Part shown: positions 19,536 through 27,993 of the stretch, piece after piece
How positions within the stretch are numbered: the stretch's first letter is position 1
How the letters are laid out: every line of letters begins with the position of its first letter
NCBI GenBank assembly: GCA_001936135.1
Contig: CP012811.1
Coordinates: 62,001-126,000, forward strand
Origin: Saccharomycopsis fibuligera x Saccharomycopsis cf. fibuligera
Taxonomy: Eukaryota; Ascomycota; Saccharomycetes; Ascoideales; Saccharomycopsidaceae
DNA length: 64,000 nucleotides
Direction of reading: 5' to 3'
Made by a program: the position numbers and the translations under genes
The notes under the pieces: generated by a model
Told to the model about the DNA's origin: nothing
Database searches by the model: none
Seen by the model: the letters and a program-made list of their open reading frames with translations, nothing else

Positions 19536-20027
19536 ATGCTTTTTGATATCAAATACTTGGTCCCTTTCATTGCCTTAACAGGCCTTACCAGTGCTGCACC
19601 AGTGGCCACCCAAAATGAACCTAGTAGTGCTGTTTCCACCACTAGTGAAGGATTAGCCCCAAAGCAACAGCTTCAAATTACCATAAGAGACTTGGAAACT
19701 GAACTTCAGCAGCTTCAATCAGAAGCAGTCAAAGTGTCAAAGAGAGACGGTATAAGTAAAGGTACAACTATTTCTTCAAGCTCAAGCTCAGATGATGGCG
19801 TACAAGATAAGAGTCTCAATGGGTTGTTTAATGCAATTGTTAAAGAGATTAGAAACCATCACAAGAGAGATGAAGGGGTCAGTGAGGCTGAGGCCGATGG
19901 AGTTCAGGATAAGAGTCTCAATGGGTTGTTTAATGCAATTGTTAAAGAGATTAAAAACCATCACAAGAGAGATGAAGAAGCCGAGAAAACTGAGGCTGTT
20001 GAAGAGGCAGGCGCTTTTGACGTGTAA
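19536..20027 (+). CDS. Secreted Kex2-processed repeat-peptide precursor (unrecognised)
   Basis: 163 residues with the architecture of a fungal prepropeptide. A signal peptide (about 1-20, hydrophobic YLVPFIALTGL, likely cut near TSA-AP) is followed by a pro region with a short coiled-coil-like stretch (about 44-66). Lys-Arg sites lie at 69-70, 110-111 and 144-145. Two near-identical 25-residue copies (87-111 and 121-145) have the core SLNGLFNAIVKEI[RK]NHHKR. The core places L, L/F, I/V and I at i,i+3/4 spacing, a strongly amphipathic helix. EAEA precedes copy 2, like Ste13 sites in pheromone precursors. The tail (146-163) is acidic. The copies repeat every 102 nt. It is intact and resembles no pheromone I know; a secreted membrane-active or signalling peptide is my inference. 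Confidence 0.75.
   Translation: MLFDIKYLVPFIALTGLTSAAPVATQNEPSSAVSTTSEGLAPKQQLQITIRDLETELQQLQSEAVKVSKRDGISKGTTISSSSSSDDGVQDKSLNGLFNAIVKEIRNHHKRDEGVSEAEADGVQDKSLNGLFNAIVKEIKNHHKRDEEAEKTEAVEEAGAFDV
19794..19970 (+). repeat. In-frame tandem duplication, 102-nt period
   Basis: Copy 1 is 19794-19868 and copy 2 19896-19970. They differ at only a few bases across 75 nt, and just one residue changes (Arg to Lys), suggesting recent duplication or ongoing homogenisation. Confidence 0.9.
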
Positions 20028-20713
20028 AATAGTAGTGATGGATAAGACAAACTGATGCTATAGAATTTTTTGCCCTCACAGCAGCAACATCTTAGCTAAA
20101 AACACCCATTTATTTATTGAACTTTTTTTTTCTTACCATTATTTTTTTATTAGGATTTTTAGAATGCTTGATTGAGTTTACAGACTTATAGATTGGAATA
20201 ATTTATTATTATATTTACATTTATATTTACATATTTGAGCTACTTAGTACAGTAGTGTTGCGGAGATTGATAAAGAGCCGAAGCTTGTAAAAAAGTGTCT
20301 ATTTAACTCGCCTACATTCTGATTGCAAGCCTCATCATTTCTGAGTCTTATCATCATGTAATACCTATGCCTATAGTTTTCAGCTATAACCCTACGAAAT
20401 GACCCAGTAACATGGAACCTCCTCATTGAGGTTCGTGCACGATTAATACATCACATGATCATATAAATTCAGTTTTTGTTTTTGTTTACAAATTGATGAG
20501 CAGTGAATCTATTTACAAACATGACTTTGATCTGGTGCACAGTGCAGTCGAGTCAGCCATTCTACCCAATAAATTGCCAGTTTCAGACTAAATATCCCCG
20601 GTATTCAAAATAAAAAAAATAAAAAAAAAATAAAAAAGGTAACACGAGTTGACCAAAAAACTGGAGAGTAATACTATCAAAAATACAATCTAGCTGAAAT
20701 AGCAAATGACAGT
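20028..20713. other. Intergenic region, repeat-peptide gene to BRL1
   Basis: Terminator-like AT-rich DNA, then the BRL1 promoter. It has a TCACATGA motif at 20451-20458 and an AAAATAAAAA tract at about 20608-20637. No gene seen. Confidence 0.5.
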
Positions 20714-22816
20714 ATGACAGTACGCATTGGTCTAAATAACAACATCAACAACAGTATAATGGCATCAGTAACAAACAATAATGACTCAGTGGTGGACTCA
20801 AACTGCAACCTTACTCCAGTGGGCGCTGAGGATGCAAGCAGAAACATTTCTCAAACAGATTTACTTAACACTTATAGAAAAGCAGCAACGGGAAAAATCT
20901 TCTCGCCCGTTAGTAATAATCTTTCCAAAGCTGATTTGAAAGAAGATGATTTGTTGTTCAATGATGATGATGTATCTATTCCTGGTGGATGGAGCCGAAG
21001 CAACAGTTTCCGCATTGATGATATTGATAATGATGGTAATGATGGTAATGATAGTGTCAATAATATATTGAGTCATGCAAATGATGTCAGCAAATCACGC
21101 CGTGCCTTGCAAGAATTGAAAAATATCCTGATAATTAACAATACCCATGACCTAAAAAATAATGGTAATAAGGAAATTTTGTCCCGCAGAGGAAGCGAAA
21201 ATGATGCTAGGCCTGAAATAAATACTGCAAGCAATTCCAAATTACAGCTAAAGCCAAATATCCATGATATTGCCGCTACACAACAAGAACACAAACAAAC
21301 TCCATCCAAACAAACTCCATCTCTGCATTCAATATTGAAAAATTCCCCTCGCAGATTGCAAGTATCAAATAGTACGTTAAAATCACATCCAGAACTTAGT
21401 TCCGCCATTGAAAATGGTAGCATGAACCCAACTAAGGGTGCTAAAGTGTTATTTTCACCGAAAAAAACAGTATACAGACCAAGAAACTCATATGCAAAAG
21501 ATTACAATACTTCAACATCTAATCAAAAAAGCAGGTATTTTGCATACAGCAGTGATATAACGAATGAAAGTGAAGCAGATGCGAAACGCCCAGAGAGCAA
21601 TAACTCCAACAACAACACAAAAAGATCGCCTTTTAAGGATGGTGACGATAGCAGCAGCAGTGAAATATTGAACAATGCAGCATATAACGATTCTGATGAC
21701 GATGATGATGGTTCCGATGATGATGATGACAATAAGACAAGCCATAATGACAATAGCATACGAAAAAACGATCTTCTTAACGGAAAAGAAAATCTGGCCC
21801 TGATACCAATATCAAAAGAATACAGAAGGTCTCCGAGAAAGAATCTTGTGAAAAAAAACAATAATACTAATGACAAATCAGTTGACTATGACGGCTTACC
21901 AATGTATAAAAGAGTTTTCGTGGATCCACAAGTACCGTTTGTGATATCGCTTTACATGCAGCTTTTTGTAAATGTTATGCTTATATCCATTATTTTGTAT
22001 TTCATTTCAATGTTTCTATTGACCATTAGAACTGATATCAACAATAAAATCAACAGCCAATTAATGGAAATTACTCAAGAAATATCTTTATGTGCAAGAG
22101 AATATGAAAGAAACCACTGTTCACCAGATCTAAGGGTACCGGCACTTGAAATTTCTTGTATGACATGGGAAAAATGTATGAATAGAGATCCAAAAGTGGT
22201 TGGTAGAGCCAAAATTGGGGCCGAAACATTTGCAGAAATTATCAATGGGTTTATCAAGCCAATCAGTTGGAAAAGCATGATTTTTTTAACTATTGGAATT
22301 GTTGGTTCTATAATTATGAACAATTTTGTATTTGGTACCTATAGACATTATAATGCATCTTTAGCACATCAATTTAGCCACGAATTACAACATCCACAAC
22401 AGCAGTATATTACAGAAACTAGCGATGCACATCAAAGTCCGTCAAAAAGTTTCCAAAGATTACTTATTGGTAATGGTAATAGCGCTAATAACAATAATAA
22501 TGAAAATAACAACAATAATACTAGCCATATGACACCAGTAGCCGCATCATCATTTATTGATTCTTTGTGGACAGGAGATAATAGTCATGCTAATAATAAT
22601 AATCACAACAACAATAGCAATTTGAACAGTGATAACAATAACAATAATGAAAATAATGAGAATACCCCAATTTTTGGCACTCCATTCACAAGCAGTCGTT
22701 TAAATGGATTTGCTAGTTCTTCGCCTTTAAGGTTACATCAACCTCAATTATGGGGTAGTCCATCACTTGAGGTGGCGATTAGACATCAACATCGTCAGCG
22801 TGATCCAAGAACGTGA
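20714..22816 (+). CDS. BRL1: Nuclear-envelope/ER protein of the Brl1/Brr6 family
   Basis: 700 residues. Brl1 and Brr6 act at the nuclear envelope in nuclear-pore assembly and lipid homeostasis. The family domain lies at about 396-546. It has a first hydrophobic segment (about 412-438, FVISLYMQLFVNVML), a lumenal loop with four Cys (LCARE, NHCSPD, ISCMTWEKC) that form disulfides in the family, and a second span (about 518-538). The 395-residue N-terminal region and the 155-residue C-tail are low-complexity, rich in Asn, Asp and Ser. S. cerevisiae Brl1 is 471 residues, so this one is much longer, mostly in disordered tails. A second Met at residue 16 is an alternative start. Confidence 0.9.
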   Translation: MTVRIGLNNNINNSIMASVTNNNDSVVDSNCNLTPVGAEDASRNISQTDLLNTYRKAATGKIFSPVSNNLSKADLKEDDLLFNDDDVSIPGGWSRSNSFRIDDIDNDGNDGNDSVNNILSHANDVSKSRRALQELKNILIINNTHDLKNNGNKEILSRRGSENDARPEINTASNSKLQLKPNIHDIAATQQEHKQTPSKQTPSLHSILKNSPRRLQVSNSTLKSHPELSSAIENGSMNPTKGAKVLFSPKKTVYRPRNSYAKDYNTSTSNQKSRYFAYSSDITNESEADAKRPESNNSNNNTKRSPFKDGDDSSSSEILNNAAYNDSDDDDDGSDDDDDNKTSHNDNSIRKNDLLNGKENLALIPISKEYRRSPRKNLVKKNNNTNDKSVDYDGLPMYKRVFVDPQVPFVISLYMQLFVNVMLISIILYFISMFLLTIRTDINNKINSQLMEITQEISLCAREYERNHCSPDLRVPALEISCMTWEKCMNRDPKVVGRAKIGAETFAEIINGFIKPISWKSMIFLTIGIVGSIIMNNFVFGTYRHYNASLAHQFSHELQHPQQQYITETSDAHQSPSKSFQRLLIGNGNSANNNNNENNNNNTSHMTPVAASSFIDSLWTGDNSHANNNNHNNNSNLNSDNNNNNENNENTPIFGTPFTSSRLNGFASSSPLRLHQPQLWGSPSLEVAIRHQHRQRDPRT

Positions 22817-24035
22817 TTGCACGAAGGTAATGTTCAACACACTTGCGGAGCTAGTTGTCGTAGGTTTATACAACATGGGTTATTGTGCTGGAGGCTCAAC
22901 TTCTCAAAAGCTTAGATACCGGACTAATTTTTCTCTTATACTCACGAGACAATTATTAAATTATTTACACTTTTTACGTTACATTACTTTCTTTATCTTC
23001 TTTTTACAAATTTCTATATTTTTTTTTGCTTTTTCTGCTTTTTTAAATATCATGACTTATTTTTGCTTTCTGGGTTTTACTTTATTTTATTTTTTTTTTT
23101 TTTGCATCTTTTTTTCGTTTCTCGTAAGTATCTTTGCAACACTTATTAGCTAGGGAGAAAGACGGAAGGTAAACAAATATAGAGTTCCTATGTGCGGGAT
23201 TAATCATAAAAACAAAATCAATGTTTCAAAATCAGTGAAATGGCAAACTGAAAAGAGCCGATAAAAAACGATGTCAATGAAACGGAATATACAATAACAA
23301 CAGTAAACAAAATACAAAATAAACAAGTTTTACAGGTAGTTGAGAATGGAAGGTTTTTTCTTGTTAATGAAATGCTTCATGTTCTACTTTATGCAGATTC
23401 TCATAATTTCATAATATTTCATCAGTGTCTTGCGTCTTTGGCATTAATGCTTACACAACCAACCAACCAACCAACCAACCTTTCAATAAATCAGCCAATC
23501 AATTCATCAATTCATCAATTCATCAATTTATCGGTCACATGAACTGGAAACTTGGTAACACGGCTAGCCAAACAAAGAGGCAAAGAATGACAAATTTTGC
23601 AAATATTCATATTGTCATATTGTAAACAGTACCAAACTGAAGGACTAGTGTACTAAGGGAGGGGATACTAGAAGAGCAGAAGAGTAGCCAAGGTTGAATC
23701 AAACAATGTAGAAATAGAATATTATATTAAGGCACAGCATAGCGTAAAAAAACAATTTTGAGAAATTTTTATTCACAAGCATTAATAGTTTTCCATATAC
23801 ATATACTGTACATATACAATGCTAGCACAAATATATGTCATGGCTGAGACATGAAAGAGAAAAAGACAAAGAAAGAAAAAAAAAAAAAAAAAAAAAAAGG
23901 AAGACAAAAAGTAAGAAACATAAACGTACACCTAATATAAACAAACAAGTTATTCGAAAAAAAATCAAAAATAAACTAAAAATAAATTAAAAACAAACAT
24001 CATTAATCAAGCAAAAATCATCACCATATAAACCA
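22817..24035. other. Convergent intergenic region, BRL1 to TPK2
   Basis: 1.2 kb of 3' flanking DNA. It has T-runs near 23090, AACC tandem copies at about 23457-23480, TCATCAAT tandem copies at about 23500-23530, and an A-run at about 23878-23898. No gene seen. Confidence 0.55.
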
Positions 24036-25172
24036 TCAAAACTCCTCGAAATATTTAGCATACCCATCGGTACCCTCCTGTATTCCGTAATCCAAGTCTT
24101 CTTCAGGATACTTATCAAATTGACTGCTGTCTCCCACCCCACTTTGAATAGGTGGTTCATATGGAGTTTCGATGTCTCTATTATACAAACGTTCCCAAAT
24201 CACTTCAGCAAACCATGGATGATTCTTCACATCCTGGGTGCCATTTTGCAAATTGCCTAATCTTTTGGATAAATCCGCGGTGATTAAGTTTTGTAGCAAG
24301 TTAAGGGCATCAGGGTGAAAAAATGATGGATATCTGACGTGTCCAGCAAGGATATTCTCATAAGTTTTCATTGGTGATGGATCGCAGAACGGGGTATAAC
24401 CAGCAAGCATCTCGAAAATCAAGATACCGAATGACCACCAATCCACTGATTTGTTGTATGATTTGGTTGCTACCACTTCAGGTGCAATGTAGTCTGGCGT
24501 ACCACAAAGTGTATAAGTGACATCAGGGACTTCTTTAGCAAATCCAAAATCCGTAATCTTGATATGGCCATTTTTATCAAGTAAGATATTTTCTGGTTTC
24601 AAATCACGATATATAATGTTGTGGTCATGAAGATACTCGAGAGCCAAACATACTTCAGCAGCATAAAATTTAGCTACTGGATTTGGAAACTTCATTGATT
24701 TTCTGAGCAATGAAAACAATTCCCCACCTTCGATATAATCCATAATCATATAAACATAGTAAATGTCCTGAAACGTGCCCCACATTCTAGTAATAAATGG
24801 ATGTTCGACAATTTTCAACATTCTTCGTTCATCATTAGTATGTTCCACTTGTTTCATTTTAAAAACTTGTGATTTTTTCAAAGTTTTCATTGCGTAGAAA
24901 CGTCCATTATGTACTGATCTCACCAAATGAACTCTACCAAAAGACCCGGTCCCCAAAGTTCGCAAGATTTGGAAATCTTTGAGAGAATATTTTCCCTTGG
25001 TGCGAGTGGAAACTTGCGGAAGTCTGCTTAAAAACAGTTTTTCACTTATTATTTGAGGTTTGCCATTATTGTGAGCATTAGCTTCAGCATTGGCATTAGC
25101 AATTGCTTCAGAACTGGTATTTGGGTTTACCACTACTTGCAGAGGAGCGATTTGATCAGCAAGGGCATTCAT
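24036..25172 (-). CDS. TPK2: cAMP-dependent protein kinase catalytic subunit
   Basis: 378 residues from the first ATG (the frame is open further up, but only from a TTG). Tpk2 of S. cerevisiae has 380. It phosphorylates nutrient-signalling targets once cAMP frees it from Bcy1. The kinase domain starts near residue 66: glycine loop [10 protein letters not shown], catalytic Lys in [24 protein letters not shown], activation loop [14 protein letters not shown] with the target Thr, and the AGC tail with [11 protein letters not shown] and a terminal YFEEF hydrophobic motif. The N-terminus is Asn/Ala-rich. Details such as LVRSVHNGR and NLITADL favour Tpk2 over Tpk1/3. It shares a promoter with YRA1. 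Confidence 0.95.
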   Translation of the reverse strand: MNALADQIAPLQVVVNPNTSSEAIANANAEANAHNNGKPQIISEKLFLSRLPQVSTRTKGKYSLKDFQILRTLGTGSFGRVHLVRSVHNGRFYAMKTLKKSQVFKMKQVEHTNDERRMLKIVEHPFITRMWGTFQDIYYVYMIMDYIEGGELFSLLRKSMKFPNPVAKFYAAEVCLALEYLHDHNIIYRDLKPENILLDKNGHIKITDFGFAKEVPDVTYTLCGTPDYIAPEVVATKSYNKSVDWWSFGILIFEMLAGYTPFCDPSPMKTYENILAGHVRYPSFFHPDALNLLQNLITADLSKRLGNLQNGTQDVKNHPWFAEVIWERLYNRDIETPYEPPIQSGVGDSSQFDKYPEEDLDYGIQEGTDGYAKYFEEF

Positions 25173-26189
25173 TGCATTATATTTTTGAGGAGAGTTGTTT
25201 AAAGATGACGAATAATTTAAGGTTAAGTTTTGGTGAGTTGAGATTGAATGATGGCAAATAAGCAATGAGATTAGGAAATAATTACTGGTAAAACAACTAG
25301 TCCCTGGATGCCAATTACTATATATTCGGCACTCTTTAATATGAGAATTGAAAAAATTAGCCTCGGGGGATGAAAAAAGAGGTTGCCGGAGGTTTTAATC
25401 AAAGCAAGTTTGCCAACTAGGATATTGAGGTTGGCAAGTAGCTAGAAAGGCAAGATCCAAGAGAAGAAAGACTGACAATTGAGAAGGGTAGGATAAACCA
25501 ATCCGGGGTGGTGTATACAGCTGTAGAATAGTATAGGGTAGCAAAAAGTATACCAATGAGGCAAATGAATTGAGGTTGGGTAAACCAAGGAGATGTAGAT
25601 TGCAACAGGACAGGGATTGACCAGGGGAGCAGTAGCGGTATAAAAGGTCGGGGATAGGGTGTACTGCGTTAGTAGTGATTGAGTTGGTAGCAATTGAGTT
25701 GTAGTTGGAGCGTGTGAGCCGTGTGATGAGTAGTGTAAGTAATATGAGCAGAGCAGAGCAGAAAAGAGCAAGTGGGAAGGAAGAGAGGTGAGAGTGGTTG
25801 GATGAGTAGGATGAGTAGAATAAGTAGAATGAGGATGAGTGAATGTCAGAGTGCGTGAGCGAGTGTGAGCGATTCACGCGACTGTGAAGCAATTGCCAGC
25901 CGAGACGCTTGCGGGAATTACGTAATGTCTTAGGTAGCAAGACATATTATCTAATACATTACAAAACATATCACATGACTTTCCTTAATAAAGAATCATT
26001 AGCATCATGTGATATAGTTATGAGCACTATTTATAGTCACATGATTAAAGCACGTTTCAAAACAAACAGCACAATAATGTGCAAAAGAAATATAAGCGCA
26101 GGGAAGCAAGAAACAACATGAGGCAACAACTACTGGTAAAGATAGAATATTAGCATCACCTCCCAACTCAACATCTTGCACACTCTACT
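25173..26189. other. Divergent promoter region, TPK2 / YRA1
   Basis: 1 kb. Besides the TCACATGA cluster it holds a G/A-rich stretch with GAGTGAGC- and GAGTAG-like short repeats (about 25720-25870). No supported gene. Confidence 0.55.
25971..26044. promoter_or_regulatory. Three TCACATGA/TCATGTGA sites in the TPK2-YRA1 promoter
   Basis: Copies lie at 25971-25978, 26005-26012 (reverse) and 26037-26044, spaced 34 and 32 bp, 146-219 bp upstream of the YRA1 ATG. Each has a CACATG E-box-like core with the same TC/GA flanks, suggesting a repeated factor-binding site. The factor is unknown. Confidence 0.5.
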
Positions 26190-26975
26190 ATGTCAGACTT
26201 GCTAGAAAAGTCTCTTGACGAGATCATTGGCTCCAAAGTATGTACTTCGCTCACCCAATTCACTTTGCTTCTGATACCTTGGCACTTGTTCAATATTTCA
26301 TGCATATATCAATCTCCCTGATGGCATTAAGCTAACTAAACATAGAGATCAAACAATGGCCCAAACAACCGCAGAAGGCAACGCAGAGGCAGCAATAGTC
26401 GCAGCAATGGCGGTATATCAAAATCTTCCAATAACCGCAGAGATAGAGACAGAGACCACCGTCGCAGACCCCAAAGATCAACATACAGACCGAGACATCA
26501 CCATCGCGAAGACCCAGTTCTCAAAGAACTAAGCCAGGGCAAACCATACGTCAAAATAACCAACTTGCATTACGACTTGACTGAAAAAGATATTGGTGAC
26601 TTGTTCGCTTCCCAAATCGGTGATGTTCTCTTCACCAGAATTGAATTCGATACCGCTGGTCGTAGTCTTGGTGTTGGATATGTGGGGTTTGTTGACCCAA
26701 ACAACTGTGACTTGGCAATTGAAAAATTCGATGGTAGAAAGGCCGCGGGGAACGTGATCAGTGTAAGTAATGGTATTCCATTGAATGAAAGAATAGGGAT
26801 CTCAACCGGCGGTGGCGGTGGTGGTAATGGTAGAAGAGAAAGAGGTGGTAACGGCGGCAGAAGAGAAAGAAAACCAAAGCCAACGGTAGAGGATTTGGAT
26901 GCTGAATTGGAAAATTACAGATTACAAAAAGATGTGACACCAACTCAAGATGAAACAAATAATAATCAGGAATTT

Positions 26976-27016
<41 letters not shown>

Positions 27017-27131
27017 ACAGGAACAACATCAACAACCTATTGCTGATGCTGAACAGCAAAACAACAATAATGATAACGATGTTGAACCAATGCAGGTAGA
27101 AGACCAAAAACCGTTTCCTGCAGTGAATTAA
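26190..27131 (+). CDS. YRA1: mRNA export adaptor of the ALY/REF family, spliced
   Basis: Exon 1 26190-26237 (16 codons), intron 26238-26345 (108 nt), exon 2 26346-27131; 277 residues. Yra1 links mRNPs to Mex67 and to the helicase Sub2. The N-terminal box LEKSLDEIIGSK is the conserved Sub2-binding motif and is encoded almost wholly by exon 1. An Arg/Asn-rich region follows, then the RRM (about 84-155, YVKITNLHYDL and LGVGYVGF), a Gly-Arg region, and the second Sub2-binding motif TVEDLDAELENY. Most Yra1 proteins end about there. This one adds roughly 55 residues, including Q13 from a pure CAG run. The intron has donor GTATGT, branch GCTAAC and acceptor CATAG. Confidence 0.92.
26238..26345 (+). 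other. YRA1: YRA1 intron
   Basis: GTATGT donor directly after codon 16, CTAAC branch at 26332-26336, acceptor TAG at 26343-26345. Splicing joins GGCTCCAAA to AGATCAAAC in frame, giving a continuous REF protein. Confidence 0.88.
26976..27014 (+). repeat. Pure (CAG)13 encoding polyglutamine in YRA1
   Basis: Thirteen uninterrupted CAG codons in frame in the Yra1 C-terminal extension. The lack of CAA interruptions makes it prone to length change. Confidence 0.9.
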
Positions 27132-27993
27132 TGAATTGGTGAAATGAACCATGAAATTGTTAAATTGTGCAATCACTGAATTGGACCGTTGAATATTTAA
27201 GATTTTCAAACATCATCGAATGCATGTTTTGATAATAGTTCCTGTATTGTATATCAGTTTATTTGTTATTTGTTGAATTGAGTCATTTGACGCTATTGTT
27301 TTTTTTTTTTTTTTATTAACAATAGCAATTCCTCAAAATCTTAATTGTTTTCAAAAATTCTTACATTTTGTACATTTTTTAAGCATTATTTTGTGTAAGG
27401 AAAAATGCATCATATATTATTAGGGAAGCGAGCTTATCAAGTATTAAAATTGAAGCAATGAAGCAACCTGAACAAAGCAATACAAAATTTCAAAAAAAAA
27501 AAAGTAAAAGCAGCAATCTAAAACAAAGCAATTGATATATATAGTAATAGAGAATAATATATTAAATCAAAAAAAAAAAAAAAAATAAACAATATCAAGA
27601 AAGAAAAAAAAAAAACACTAATTTTCTATAAGCCATATCATGAATTTTTTATGCCACTTTATGAATTTCTATAATGAAGGAGAATTACCGATTCAGAAAC
27701 CTCTTTCTATTTTCGGTTCGTTGAATTTGATGTACAGAGAACAAAGTAAGTTGGGCCAGAAAAAGCAACAATGAATTTAGTTGCTTTGGCTTCTGAGATG
27801 CTCAATTCTTTCTCAATACCTCAAACATGCAAATCTTGAACCATTTTAATAGCACATTTGAAAATATTTTGAACAAAAAGAGTACTGGAATAAAAGCTTT
27901 AGTCATTTATTGTGTAAACTGATGGACGAGTGAACAAAAAAAGAAAAAAAAAAAAAAAGAGAGACAGAGACAGAGAAACTAAATACCCAAACA
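27132..27993. other. Convergent intergenic region, YRA1 to HAL5-like kinase
   Basis: AT-rich 3' flanks with several A-runs of 10-16 (about 27491, 27570, 27606, 27944). No gene seen. Confidence 0.6.

Noticed and set aside
19536-20027. Repeat-peptide gene as an alpha-pheromone gene
   Set aside because: The layout fits, but the repeat lacks the aromatic and Pro/Gly pattern of yeast alpha-pheromones and is longer than usual.
23457-23530. AACC and TCATCAAT short tandems considered as telomere-like or CRISPR-like repeats
   Set aside because: Too short and imperfect, in a single internal gap between host genes, without spacers.
25395-25940. 181-codon minus-strand frame in the TPK2/YRA1 promoter
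   Set aside because: Composition follows the short tandem repeats there. It overlaps other frames and has no recognisable domain.
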